From: Palsa-459 sp035510855 | Lineage (GTDB): Bacteria; Actinomycetota; Acidimicrobiia; Acidimicrobiales; RAAP-2 | Length of the DNA: 59,927 nucleotides | NCBI GenBank assembly: GCA_035510855.1 | Contig: DATKGG010000007.1 | Location: 1 to 59,927 of the forward strand | Direction of reading: 5' to 3' | Shown: positions 1-7,685 of the stretch, one piece after another | Numbering within the stretch: the first letter of the stretch is position 1 | Layout of the letters: the number at the start of each line of letters is the position of its first letter | Translations under genes and position numbers: made by a program | Notes under the pieces: generated by a model | What the model saw: the letters and a program-made list of their open reading frames with translations, nothing else | What the model was told of the DNA's origin: nothing | Database searches by the model: none

Positions 1-674
1 GCGGCGGCCACAAGCAGCAGTACCGGATCGTCGACTTCCGTCGCAACAAGGACGGCGTGCCCGCCAAGGTCGCCCAGATCGAGTACGACCCCAACCGGAC
101 GTGCCGCATCGCCCTCCTGCACTACTTCGACGGCGAGAAGCGCTACATCCTCGCGGCAGCCGGCTTGAAGGTGGGCGACGTGCTCCAGTCCGGGCAGGGC
201 GCTGACATCCGAGTGGGCAACGCGCTGCCGATGCGCTACATCCCGACCGGCTCGGTGGTCCACAACGTGGAGCTGCGCCCCGGCGGCGGCGGCAAGATGG
301 CCCGCAGCGCGGGTATGAGCGTGCAGCTGGTCGCCAAGGACGGCGGCTTCGCGACCCTGCGGCTGCCCTCGACCGAGATGCGCCGCGTGCCGATCGACTG
401 CCGTGCGACGCTCGGCGTCGTCGGCAACGCCGAGCACGAGCTGATCAAGGTCGGCAAGGCGGGGCGCAACCGCTGGAAGGGCGTGCGCCCCCAGACGCGC
501 GGCGTCGCCATGAACCCCGTCGACCACCCGCTCGGTGGCGGCGAGGGCAAGTCGTCCGGCGGGCGCCACCCGGTGTCGCCGTGGGGCAAGCCAGAAGGAC
601 GGACGCGACGGGGCAAGAAGGCCTCTGACGCGATGATCATCCGCCGGCGTCGCGGTCGCGGCGCGAGGCGATAG
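1..674 (+). CDS. rplB: Large ribosomal subunit protein uL2, 5' truncated by window edge
   Basis: Primary 23S rRNA-binding protein needed for subunit association and the peptidyl-transferase region. The reading frame is already open at base 3 (GGHKQQYRIVDF, then YDPNRT), so roughly the first 50 residues lie outside the window; about 224 of the usual ~277 residues are present. The GTG at 57 is an internal valine codon, not a start. The C-terminal landmark AMNPVDHP followed by a GGGEG loop is intact, and the basic tail (IIRRRRGRGARR) is typical. It is followed 7 bp later by rpsS, as in the S10 operon. Confidence 0.98.
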   Translation, partial: GGHKQQYRIVDFRRNKDGVPAKVAQIEYDPNRTCRIALLHYFDGEKRYILAAAGLKVGDVLQSGQGADIRVGNALPMRYIPTGSVVHNVELRPGGGGKMARSAGMSVQLVAKDGGFATLRLPSTEMRRVPIDCRATLGVVGNAEHELIKVGKAGRNRWKGVRPQTRGVAMNPVDHPLGGGEGKSSGGRHPVSPWGKPEGRTRRGKKASDAMIIRRRRGRGARR

Positions 675-681
675 GAGCGAG

Positions 682-960
682 ATGCCGAGAAGCCTGAAGA
701 AGGGCCCGTTCGTCGACGACCACCTCTTGAAGAAGGTGGACGCGATGAACGCGTCCGGCGACAAGAAGGTCATCAAGACCTGGTCGCGCCGCAGCACGAT
801 CATCCCCGACATGGTCGGCCACACCATGGCCGTCCATGACGGCCGTCGCCACGTGCCGGTCTACGTGACCGAGGCGATGGTCGGCCACAAGCTCGGCGAG
901 TTCGCCCCCACGCGGACGTTCCGGTTCCACGCGGGCCAGGAAAAGTCGGTGCGACGCTGA
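682..960 (+). CDS. rpsS: Small ribosomal subunit protein uS19
   Basis: Binds the head of the 30S subunit together with S13. The 92-residue product opens with MPRSLKKGPFVDDHL and contains the conserved TWSRRSTIIPDMVGHT and VGHKLGEFAPTRTF segments. Length is normal for the family. Its TGA stop shares a base with the rplV ATG (TGATG), which suggests translational coupling. Confidence 0.98.
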   Translation: MPRSLKKGPFVDDHLLKKVDAMNASGDKKVIKTWSRRSTIIPDMVGHTMAVHDGRRHVPVYVTEAMVGHKLGEFAPTRTFRFHAGQEKSVRR

Positions 961-1676
961 TGCCGGTCACGAATACCAACGAGCGCCCGGGCACCCGTGC
1001 GGTGCTGCGCCACTACCACATGTCGGCATCCAAGGCCCGGCTCGTCCTTGACCTCGTGCGCGGCAGGGACGTCACGAGCGCCCAGGAGATCCTGGCGGGG
1101 ACCCCGCGCGAGGCCGCGTCGGTCGTCGCCAAGGTCCTCGCATCGGCGATCGCCAACGCAGTCAACAACGACGGCCAGGTCCACGAGGAGCTCTACATCA
1201 CCTCGGCGTTCGCCGACGAGGGGGCGACCGCCAAGCGGTTCCGGCCGCGTGCGCGGGGGCGTGCGGGACGGATCCGCAAGCGCTCGTGCCACGTCACGAT
1301 CATCGTCGCGCGCATGGGTGAGCCTGAGCTCGCGCGCCTGCGCGCAGCTCGCAGCACCGAGGGGGCCTCGAGGTCGCGGCGAGTCGCGGGCTCGCGCCGC
1401 CGCGCGGACCAGCAGTCCCACGCCCACAAGCGCGAAGTCGTACGCGAGGAGGCCGCGGCCGAGGCTGCGGAGGCCGAGGAGCAGGCGCTGCTCGAGGGCG
1501 AGGCGTCACCCGACGAGATCGACGCCACCGACGTGGTCGACGGGGCCGAGGCAGACGCCGAGACGCCCGAGTCCTCCGACGCCGAAGCGGACAGCGACGT
1601 TCGCGACGAGACCGATGACGAGCCGACACCAGCGACACCCGTCGCTGACGAGTCGGGCGAGGAGACCACGGACTGA
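960..1676 (+). CDS. rplV: Large ribosomal subunit protein uL22 with long acidic C-terminal extension
   Basis: L22 binds domains of 23S rRNA and lines the exit tunnel. Residues ~1-118 are the ordinary L22 fold (MSASKARLVLDLVRG, the NNDG turn, then the beta-hairpin ending RSCHVTIIVARMG). Residues ~120-238 are extra. A short basic stretch (SRSRRVAGSRRRADQQSHAHKR) leads into about 85 residues dominated by Glu, Asp, Ala and Ser with no recognisable domain. Typical L22 is 110-120 residues. The tail is probably disordered and solvent exposed. Start and stop both overlap neighbours by one base (TGATG). Confidence 0.96.
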   Translation: MPVTNTNERPGTRAVLRHYHMSASKARLVLDLVRGRDVTSAQEILAGTPREAASVVAKVLASAIANAVNNDGQVHEELYITSAFADEGATAKRFRPRARGRAGRIRKRSCHVTIIVARMGEPELARLRAARSTEGASRSRRVAGSRRRADQQSHAHKREVVREEAAAEAAEAEEQALLEGEASPDEIDATDVVDGAEADAETPESSDAEADSDVRDETDDEPTPATPVADESGEETTD

Positions 1677-2743
1677 TGGGCCAGAAAGTCAACCCCTACG
1701 GGTTTCGGCTCGGCATCACGACGGACTGGAAGTCGCGTTGGTTCAACGACCGCAACTACCGCGACTACGTCGTCGAGGACTGGAAGATCCGCGACTACCT
1801 CAACACCCAGCTCGAGAGCGCGGCCGTGAGCCGCATCGAGGTCGAGCGCACCGGTGACCGCACCCGGGTCGACATCCACACCGCGCGGCCTGGCATCGTG
1901 ATCGGCCGGCGCGGCGCGGAGGCCGACCGCCTGAAGAAGCACATCGAGGAGATCACCGGGCAGGCCAACCGTGTGTCGCTCAACATCCAAGAGATCAAGC
2001 AGCCCGAGCTCGACGCCGCGCTCATCGCCCAGGGCATCTGCGACCAGCTCGTCCGCCGCGTCGCGTTCCGCCGCGCCATGAAGCGCGCGATCCAGACGGT
2101 CCAAAAGGCGGGCGCGCTCGGCGTGCGCGTCCAGTGCTCGGGGCGGCTCGGCGGCTCTGAGATGAGCCGCAAGGAGTCCTACCGCGAGGGTCGCGTCCCG
2201 CTGCACACCCTGCGCGCGGACATCGACTACGGCATCCGCGAGGCGAAGACCTCGACGGGCCGCATCGGGGTCAAGGTCTGGATCTACAAGGGTGACCAGC
2301 TGCCCTACTCCGTCTCGATCGACGAGAAGATCTCCCGCGAGGCTGCCATGGCGGTCGGCGACGCCGCGGGCGCAGGTGCGGGTGCTGCGGCCAGCAGCTC
2401 GCCGCGCCTCGTGACCGCAGGCAGCGGCAGGCGCCGCGTCGGCGCCGCAGCCGCGGCAGCCGCGGCCGCCGACGAGGCCCCGACCGACGACGAGGCCCCG
2501 ACCGACGACGACGTCGCGGCAACCGAGCCGAGCGAGCCGGTCGCCGCGACCGACGTCGAGGCCGAGGGCGAGGGCGAGGGGGAGGGCGACGACGCAGCCC
2601 CCGAGGCCACCCCCGCGGACCTCGTCGCCGCGCCGAGCGAGCCCGACGAGCTCGAGGCGCGCTTGCGCGCCGAAGAGGAGATCGAGCGCCGCACCGCCCA
2701 CGACCACCACGAGGCTCCCCACTTCCGCAAGGAGGTGGACTGA
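1676..2743 (+). CDS. rpsC: Small ribosomal subunit protein uS3 with acidic C-terminal extension
   Basis: S3 forms part of the mRNA entry channel of the 30S head. Residues ~1-215 hold the N-terminal region (MGQKVNPYGFRLGI), the KH domain (PGIVIGRRGAEADRLKK) and the C-terminal domain (GRIGVKVWIYKGDQLPY). About 140 further residues follow, first Ala/Gly/Ser-rich, then Asp/Glu-rich with short repeats (DEAPTD twice, EGEGEGEG). It ends in a mixed-charge, His-containing segment (TAHDHHEAPHFRKEVD). S3 is usually 210-280 residues, so 355 is long. The preceding gene carries a comparable acidic tail. Confidence 0.96.
   Translation: MGQKVNPYGFRLGITTDWKSRWFNDRNYRDYVVEDWKIRDYLNTQLESAAVSRIEVERTGDRTRVDIHTARPGIVIGRRGAEADRLKKHIEEITGQANRVSLNIQEIKQPELDAALIAQGICDQLVRRVAFRRAMKRAIQTVQKAGALGVRVQCSGRLGGSEMSRKESYREGRVPLHTLRADIDYGIREAKTSTGRIGVKVWIYKGDQLPYSVSIDEKISREAAMAVGDAAGAGAGAAASSSPRLVTAGSGRRRVGAAAAAAAAADEAPTDDEAPTDDDVAATEPSEPVAATDVEAEGEGEGEGDDAAPEATPADLVAAPSEPDELEARLRAEEEIERRTAHDHHEAPHFRKEVD
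2471..2506 (+). repeat. Perfect 18-bp tandem duplication inside rpsC tail
   Basis: Two identical 18-bp units (2471-2488 and 2489-2506), each encoding DEAPTD, lie in the low-complexity acidic tail of S3. The repeat preserves frame and looks like a replication-slippage duplication. Confidence 0.9.
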
Positions 2744-2744
2744 G

Positions 2745-3182
2745 ATGCTGATGCCGCGCAAGACCCGGCACCGCAAGCAGCAGCGTGGCCGCAACAAGGG
2801 CGACGCCAAGGGCGGCACCACGCTCAACTTCGGCGACTTCGGCATCCAGGCCCTCGAGCCCGGATGGCTCACCGCGCGCCAGATCGAGGCCGCACGAATC
2901 GCCATGACCCGCCACGTCCGACGCGGCGGGAAGGTCTGGATCCGCGTGTTCCCCGACAAGCCCGTCACCCAGAAGCCCGCGGAGACACGGATGGGCTCGG
3001 GCAAGGGCAACCCCGAGCACTGGGTCGCCGTCGTGAAGCCAGGTCGCATGCTGTTCGAGCTCGGTGGCGTCGACGTCGTGCTCGCCCGCTCCGCCATGGA
3101 GCGCGCGATCCAGAAGCTGCCGATCAAGGCCAAGTTCGTCGTGCGTCCCGGGACCCACGGCGTCTCCGAGGTGACGGTGTGA
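2745..3182 (+). CDS. rplP: Large ribosomal subunit protein uL16
   Basis: L16 organises the A-site region of the 50S subunit. The 145-residue product begins MLMPRKTRHRKQQRGR, the canonical L16 N-terminus. The ATG at 2745 is preferred over the one at 2751, because AAGGAGG at 2729-2735 is well spaced from it. Conserved RHVRRGGKVWIRVFPDKPVT and ETRMGSGKGNPEHWVA segments are present. Its stop overlaps the rpmC ATG by one base. Confidence 0.98.
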   Translation: MLMPRKTRHRKQQRGRNKGDAKGGTTLNFGDFGIQALEPGWLTARQIEAARIAMTRHVRRGGKVWIRVFPDKPVTQKPAETRMGSGKGNPEHWVAVVKPGRMLFELGGVDVVLARSAMERAIQKLPIKAKFVVRPGTHGVSEVTV

Positions 3183-3409
3183 TGACCAAGGTCGCTGACT
3201 TCGCGGCGCTCGGGGACGAAGAGCTCGTCCACCGGCTCGCCGATGCACGCAAGGAGCTGTTCAACCTTCGCTTCCAGTTCGCGACGGGCCAGCTCGACAG
3301 CTCGTCGCGCCTGCGAGAGGTCCGGCGCGACATCGCGCGGATGCTGACGGTCCTGCGCGAGCGCGAGATCGCCGCCGCCGAGGCGCTGCAAGGGAGTGAG
3401 GCCCGATGA
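3182..3409 (+). CDS. rpmC: Large ribosomal subunit protein uL29
   Basis: A 75-residue two-helix protein at the rim of the peptide exit tunnel, part of the docking site for trigger factor and SRP. The family signature RKELFNLRFQFATGQL followed by LREVRRDIARMLTVLRERE is clear. The ATG overlaps the rplP stop (TGATG at 3180-3184), and the end overlaps rpsQ by 4 bp. Confidence 0.96.
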   Translation: MTKVADFAALGDEELVHRLADARKELFNLRFQFATGQLDSSSRLREVRRDIARMLTVLREREIAAAEALQGSEAR

Positions 3410-3684
3410 CCACCGAGGACCAGTCGACGACCCGCGAGAACTCGCGCAAGGTGCGCGAGGGCGTGGTGGTCAGCGACAAGATGCAGGCGTCGATCGTGGT
3501 CGCGGTCCGCGACCGGGTTCGCCATCGGCGATTCGGCAAGACCGTGCTGCGCACCAAGCGCCTCTACGCGCACGACGAGGGCAACGAGGCGAAGGTAGGC
3601 GACGTGGTTCGAATCATCGAGACGCGCCCGATCTCCAAGCTCAAGCGGTGGCGGCTCACCGAGATCGTCGAGCGTGCGCGGTGA
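3406..3684 (+). CDS. rpsQ: Small ribosomal subunit protein uS17
   Basis: Primary 16S rRNA-binding OB-fold protein of 92 residues. Recognised by VVVSDKMQASIVVAVRDRVRH, the KTVLRTKRLYAHDE segment and the conserved GDVVRIIETRPISKLKRWRL strand. A hydrophilic N-terminal extension of about 15 residues (TTEDQSTTRENSRK) precedes the fold. ATGA overlap with rpmC; its stop overlaps the rplN GTG. Confidence 0.97.
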   Translation: MTTEDQSTTRENSRKVREGVVVSDKMQASIVVAVRDRVRHRRFGKTVLRTKRLYAHDEGNEAKVGDVVRIIETRPISKLKRWRLTEIVERAR

Positions 3685-4049
3685 TCCAGCAAGAGTCGAG
3701 GCTGAAGGTGGCGGACAACTCCGGCGCGCGCGAGGTGCTGTGCATCCGCGTGCTCGGTGGCTCGCGACGCCGCTACGCCTCCATCGGTGACATGTTCATC
3801 GCGACGGTGAAGGACGCGATCCCCGGCGCGGCGGTGAAGAAGGGCGACGTGGTCAAGTGCGTCGTCGTCCGCACCCTGAAGGAGCGCCGCCGCCCCGACG
3901 GCAGCTACATCCGCTTCGATGAGAACGCGGCGGTGCTCATCAACGACCAGCAGCAGCCGAGGGGCACGCGCATCTTCGGACCCGTCGGCCGCGAGCTTCG
4001 CGACAAGAAGTTCATGCGGATCATCTCGCTGGCACCGGAGGTGCTGTGA
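3681..4049 (+). CDS. rplN: Large ribosomal subunit protein uL14
   Basis: A 122-residue protein at the subunit interface. It starts at GTG 3681, overlapping the rpsQ stop as GTGA, and begins MIQQESRLKVADNSGAREV, the standard L14 N-terminus. The conserved ENAAVLINDQQQPRGTRIFG and ELRDKKFMRIISLAPEVL close the protein. Length matches the family exactly. Confidence 0.98.
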   Translation: MIQQESRLKVADNSGAREVLCIRVLGGSRRRYASIGDMFIATVKDAIPGAAVKKGDVVKCVVVRTLKERRRPDGSYIRFDENAAVLINDQQQPRGTRIFGPVGRELRDKKFMRIISLAPEVL

Positions 4050-4369
4050 TGAAGTTGAAGAAGGGCGACCACGTGATCGTGCTCGCGGGCAAGCACCGCG
4101 GCGAGACCGCCGACGTGCTCACCGTGTTGACCAAGCGCAACGCGGTGATCCTCGACAGCCTCAACATCGCCAAGCGCCACTCGAAGGCCAACCAGGCGGG
4201 CCCCAACCGCCGCGTGAACCAGGCCGGCATCATCGACAAGTTCATGCCGATCGACGCCTCGGACGTCGCCTTGTGGTGCGGCAAGCACCAGGGACCGGCC
4301 AAGGCGGGGTACCGCGACGACAAGGGCAAGAAGGTCCGCTTCTGTCGCAAGTGCGGGGAGCAGCTGTGA
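4049..4369 (+). CDS. rplX: Large ribosomal subunit protein uL24
   Basis: Assembly-initiating KOW-domain protein of the 50S subunit (106 residues). MKLKKGDHVIVLAGKHRGE is the KOW motif. A C-terminal CxxC pair (FCRKCGEQL) is present, as in many bacterial L24 proteins. ATG 4049 overlaps the rplN stop; an in-frame GTG one codon upstream is a weaker alternative. GGAGG at 4037-4041 suits ATG 4049. Confidence 0.97.
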   Translation: MKLKKGDHVIVLAGKHRGETADVLTVLTKRNAVILDSLNIAKRHSKANQAGPNRRVNQAGIIDKFMPIDASDVALWCGKHQGPAKAGYRDDKGKKVRFCRKCGEQL

Positions 4370-4920
4370 GCGCCCCACGCCTCAAGGAGCGGTTCGGCGC
4401 CGAGGTGCGCCCCGCGCTCAAGGACCAGCTGGGCCTCGCCAACATCATGCAGGTGCCCCGCCTCGACAAGATCGTCCTCAACTCGGGCGTGGGCAAGGCG
4501 ACGGTGCAGCAGTCCCTCATCGAGGGCGCCCAGCGCGACATCGAGCTGATCACGGGCCAGAAGTCCGTCGTTACGCGCGCGAAGAAGTCGATCGCGGCCT
4601 TCAAGCTGCGCGAGGACATGCCCATCGGCGTCAAGGTGACACTGCGAGGGGACCGCGCCTGGGAGTTCCTCGACCGGCTCATCAGCCTCGCGATCCCGAG
4701 GATCAGGGACTTCCGCGGCCTCTCGGCGAAGTCCTTCGACGGGCACGGCAACTACACCTTCGGCATCAATGACCAGCTGATCTTCCCCGAGATCGACTAC
4801 GACCGCATCGACACGCAGCGTGGCTTCGACGTCACGATCGTGACCACCGCCCGCACCGACGACGAGGGCCGAGCATTCCTCTCGGCCTTCGGCTTCCCAT
4901 TCCGACAGGAGACGCGCTAG
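4366..4920 (+). CDS. rplE: Large ribosomal subunit protein uL5
   Basis: 5S rRNA-binding protein of the central protuberance, 184 residues. Start is GTG 4366, overlapping the rplX stop (GTGA). Recognised by the VPRLDKIVLNSGVGKA, GQKSVVTRAKKSIAAFKLRE and GNYTFGINDQLIFPEIDYD blocks. Length is normal. Confidence 0.98.
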   Translation: MSAPRLKERFGAEVRPALKDQLGLANIMQVPRLDKIVLNSGVGKATVQQSLIEGAQRDIELITGQKSVVTRAKKSIAAFKLREDMPIGVKVTLRGDRAWEFLDRLISLAIPRIRDFRGLSAKSFDGHGNYTFGINDQLIFPEIDYDRIDTQRGFDVTIVTTARTDDEGRAFLSAFGFPFRQETR

Positions 4921-4924
4921 CCCC

Positions 4925-5110
4925 ATGGCGAAGAAGGCCCTGATCAACAAGCAGCAGCGCACACCGAAGTTCAAGGTGCGCGGGTATACGCGGTGCCAGC
5001 GATGCGGGCGCCCGAGGTCCGTCTACAAGAAGTTCGGGCTGTGCAGGATCTGCCTGCGCGTGATGGTCCACAACGGGGAGATCCCCGGCGTGACCAAGGC
5101 CAGCTGGTGA
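4925..5110 (+). CDS. rpsZ: Small ribosomal subunit protein uS14, zinc-binding (type Z)
   Basis: A 61-residue S14 with two CxxC pairs (CQRC and CRIC), the zinc-ribbon form, rather than the longer zinc-free paralogue. MAKKALINKQQ and RVMVHNGEIPGVTKASW are standard family ends. Lies 4 bp after rplE. Together with the Cys-containing L36 and S4 in this window it shows a zinc-dependent ribosome set. No zinc-free alternative copy is in the window. Confidence 0.97.
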   Translation: MAKKALINKQQRTPKFKVRGYTRCQRCGRPRSVYKKFGLCRICLRVMVHNGEIPGVTKASW

Positions 5111-5123
5111 GGGAGGTGCGACG

Positions 5124-5528
5124 ATGACGATGACCGACCCGATCGCCGACATGCTCACGCGCCTTCGCAACGCGAACAGCGCGCAGTTCGACACTGTGAA
5201 GATGCCGGGCTCCAAGCTCAAAGAGTCGCTCGCTGCGATCCTCGAGCGGGAGGGCTTCATCGCGGGCTACACGGTCCGACAGGACCCGAAGAAGCCCGGG
5301 ACCACCCTCGAGATCACGCTCAAGTACTCGACCGAGCGCATCCGGACCATCGAGGGCATCAAGCGGGTGTCAAAGCCGGGACTGCGGATCTACGCCAAGG
5401 CCGACACCATGCCGCGCGTGCTCGGCGGGATGGGCGTGGCGGTGCTGTCGACGTCCAAGGGGCTCATGACGGACCGCGAGGCGCGCAAGCGCCATCTCGG
5501 CGGCGAGGTGCTCTGCTATGTGTGGTAG
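5124..5528 (+). CDS. rpsH: Small ribosomal subunit protein uS8
   Basis: Primary 16S rRNA binder of 134 residues, with TDPIADMLTRLRNA near the N-terminus and the conserved KPGLRIYAKADTMPRVLGG and MTDREARKRHLGGEVLCYVW blocks. GGAGGT at 5112-5117 favours ATG 5124 over ATG 5130. Confidence 0.97.
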   Translation: MTMTDPIADMLTRLRNANSAQFDTVKMPGSKLKESLAAILEREGFIAGYTVRQDPKKPGTTLEITLKYSTERIRTIEGIKRVSKPGLRIYAKADTMPRVLGGMGVAVLSTSKGLMTDREARKRHLGGEVLCYVW

Positions 5529-5555
5529 CCCGCGATTTCCAAGGAGGTGGGGCTG

Positions 5556-6095
5556 ATGTCGCGCATCGGACGCTCGCCGATCACGGTCCCGAGCACGGTC
5601 ACCGTGACGGTCGCTGACGGCCGCGTGACGGTGAGCGGCCCGAACGGCACGCTCGAGCGCCAGATCCCCGGTGACATCACGCTCTCGCTCAACGACGGCG
5701 TCTGCACTGTGGCTCGCCCCGACGACGAGCGCGAGAACCGCGCCCTGCACGGGCTCACCCGCTCGCTGGTCGCGAACATGGTCCAGGGCGTAACCGAGGG
5801 CTACCAAAAGGAGCTCGAGATCGTGGGCGTCGGGTACCGTGCGCAGGCGAAGGGGCCAAGCTCGCTCGAGCTCGCGCTCGGGTTCAGCCACCCGGTCCTG
5901 TTCGACGCCCCCGACGGCATCACCTTCGAGGTCCCCGCCGCCACCAGGATCATCGTGAAGGGGATCGACAAAGAGGCGGTCGGCCAGGTGGCCGCGAACC
6001 TCCGCAAGCTCCGCAAGCCAGAGCCCTACAAGGGCAAGGGCGTCCGATACGCAGGGGAGCGTGTCGTGCGCAAGGCAGGAAAGGCACAGAAGTAA
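5556..6095 (+). CDS. rplF: Large ribosomal subunit protein uL6
   Basis: A 179-residue protein near the factor-binding site of the 50S subunit, with two repeated alpha/beta domains. Begins MSRIGRSPITVPSTVTV. The conserved PEPYKGKGVRYAGERVVRKAGKA is at the C-terminus. ATG 5556 is chosen because a strong AAGGAGG lies at 5541-5547; an in-frame GTG at 5547 sits inside that site. Stop overlaps the rplR ATG by one base (TAATG). Confidence 0.97.
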   Translation: MSRIGRSPITVPSTVTVTVADGRVTVSGPNGTLERQIPGDITLSLNDGVCTVARPDDERENRALHGLTRSLVANMVQGVTEGYQKELEIVGVGYRAQAKGPSSLELALGFSHPVLFDAPDGITFEVPAATRIIVKGIDKEAVGQVAANLRKLRKPEPYKGKGVRYAGERVVRKAGKAQK

Positions 6096-6451
6096 TGGCA
6101 CGCACACCGAGACAGCTGCGGATCAGGCGCCACACCCGCGTGCGCCTGAAGATCGCCGGCACCGCCGCGCGTCCCCGCGTCGCGGTGAGCCGCTCGAACA
6201 AGAACATCTCCGCACAGGTGATCGACGACGACGCGGGCCGCACGCTCGCGGCGGCTTCGTCCACCGAGCCCGCCCTGCGCGGGGACGTCGGCACCGGCAT
6301 CGCCGCCGCCACCAAGGTCGGCCGCCTGCTCGCCGAGCGAGTCAAGGCCGCTGGCATCGACACGGTGGTCTTCGACCGCGGCGGATTCACCTACCACGGG
6401 CGCGTCGCCGCGCTCGCCGACGCGCTGCGCAAAGAGGGAGTGACGTTCTGA
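6095..6451 (+). CDS. rplR: Large ribosomal subunit protein uL18
   Basis: 5S rRNA-binding protein of 118 residues. Recognised by RPRVAVSRSNKNISAQVIDDD in the middle and the terminal FDRGGFTYHGRVAALADALR block. TAATG overlap with rplF and TGATG overlap with rpsE indicate a coupled polycistron. Confidence 0.97.
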   Translation: MARTPRQLRIRRHTRVRLKIAGTAARPRVAVSRSNKNISAQVIDDDAGRTLAAASSTEPALRGDVGTGIAAATKVGRLLAERVKAAGIDTVVFDRGGFTYHGRVAALADALRKEGVTF

Positions 6452-7002
6452 TGGCCGAGGAGCAGTTCGAGGATCGCACGATCAAGGTCAACCGCGTCGC
6501 AAAGGTGGTGCAGGGCGGTCGGCGCTTCTCATTCACCGCGCTCATGGTGATCGGCGACGGCAACGGCCGCGTCGGCCTCGGCTACGGCAAGGCGAAGGAG
6601 GCCGGGCTCGCGGTCCAAAAGGGCATCGAAGAGGCGCGCAAGTCCCTCTTCGAGGTGCCGCTCGCCGGGTCCACCATCATCCACCCCGTCATCGGCGTCG
6701 CAGGGGCCGGCCGTGTGCTGCTGAAGCCCGCGGCCCCCGGCACCGGCGTCATCGCGGGCGGCGCGGTGCGACCCATTCTCGAGATGGCCGGCATCCGCGA
6801 CATCGTGGCGAAGTCGCTCGGCTCGTCCAACGCGATCAACGTCGCGCACGCGACCATCGCGGGACTCCAGTCGCTGCGACGCCCCGACGACGTCGCCGAG
6901 CTGCGCGGTAAGCAGGCCGACGAGGTCACGCCGAGCGGCGTGCTGCGCGCCTACCGCGAGCGCCGTCGCGACGGCGACCTGTACGCCAGCGAGGTGCGCT
7001 GA
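6451..7002 (+). CDS. rpsE: Small ribosomal subunit protein uS5
   Basis: A 183-residue protein of the mRNA entry site involved in decoding fidelity. Contains the S5 double-stranded-RNA-binding-like block (VNRVAKVVQGGRRFSFTALM then GDGNGRVGLGYGKAKE) and the C-terminal domain with GAVRPILEMAGIRDIVAKSL. ATG 6451 overlaps the rplR stop. Confidence 0.97.
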   Translation: MAEEQFEDRTIKVNRVAKVVQGGRRFSFTALMVIGDGNGRVGLGYGKAKEAGLAVQKGIEEARKSLFEVPLAGSTIIHPVIGVAGAGRVLLKPAAPGTGVIAGGAVRPILEMAGIRDIVAKSLGSSNAINVAHATIAGLQSLRRPDDVAELRGKQADEVTPSGVLRAYRERRRDGDLYASEVR

Positions 7003-7193
7003 TGGCGACCGCGCGGCTCAAGATCACCCAGGTGCGCTCAGGGATCGGGACCAAGCCCAAGCACCGTGGCACGCTGCGGGCGCTCGGCCTGCGCGGGATC
7101 GGCCAGACAAACGTCCTCGACGACCGCCCCGAGATCCGTGGCATGATCGCCCGGGTCCCACACCTGATCACGGTCGAGGAGGTCGCCCAATGA
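7002..7193 (+). CDS. rpmD: Large ribosomal subunit protein uL30
   Basis: A 63-residue protein with the L30 pattern LKITQVRSGIGTKPKHRGTL followed by GLRGIGQTNVLDDRPEIRG. One-base overlap with rpsE and ATGA overlap with rplO. Confidence 0.96.
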   Translation: MATARLKITQVRSGIGTKPKHRGTLRALGLRGIGQTNVLDDRPEIRGMIARVPHLITVEEVAQ

Positions 7194-7678
7194 AGCTCCA
7201 CGACCTCGCACCGCCCAAGGGATCGACGCATGCCAAGCGCCGCGTCGGCCGTGGCATCGCGGGCAAGGGCGGCAAGACCGCCGGCCGTGGGACCAAGGGC
7301 CAAAAGGCGCGCACCCAGATCCCCATGGGCTTCGAGGGCGGCCAGCAGCCGATCCTCGCGCGTGCGCCCAAGCTCCGCGGGTTCACGAACCCATTCCGGG
7401 TCTCGTTCACCCCGGTCAACCTCGACGCGCTCGAGGCCCTGGGCCTCGACGTGGTCGCCCCCGAGGACGTCGTGAAGGGCGGCCTCGCGCGCAAGGGCGA
7501 CTTGATCAAGGTCCTCGCGCGCGGGTCGATCGCCCGGCCCGTGCGTGTCTCGGCCCACGGGTTCTCGAAGGCCGCGGTGGCCTCGATCGAGGCGGCAGGC
7601 GGCTCGATCGACCTCGTGGCGATGCCCTTCGGCAACGGCCGGCCGCCCGCGCGCGGCAGCCAGCACACGAACCGGTAG
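7190..7678 (+). CDS. rplO: Large ribosomal subunit protein uL15
   Basis: A 162-residue late-assembly 50S protein. The N-terminal half carries the typical Gly-rich basic arm (KRRVGRGIAGKGGKTAGRGT then GQKARTQIPMGFEGGQ), and the C-terminal half the globular fold with SAHGFSKAAVASIEAAGGS. Precedes secY by 7 bp. Confidence 0.97.
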   Translation: MKLHDLAPPKGSTHAKRRVGRGIAGKGGKTAGRGTKGQKARTQIPMGFEGGQQPILARAPKLRGFTNPFRVSFTPVNLDALEALGLDVVAPEDVVKGGLARKGDLIKVLARGSIARPVRVSAHGFSKAAVASIEAAGGSIDLVAMPFGNGRPPARGSQHTNR

Positions 7679-7685
7679 CGGCGCC

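Noticed and set aside
1193..3391. A 732-codon open frame on the minus strand opposite rplV-rpsC-rplP
   Set aside because: High-GC mirror frame. It is antisense to three certain ribosomal genes and has low-complexity composition without a recognisable domain.
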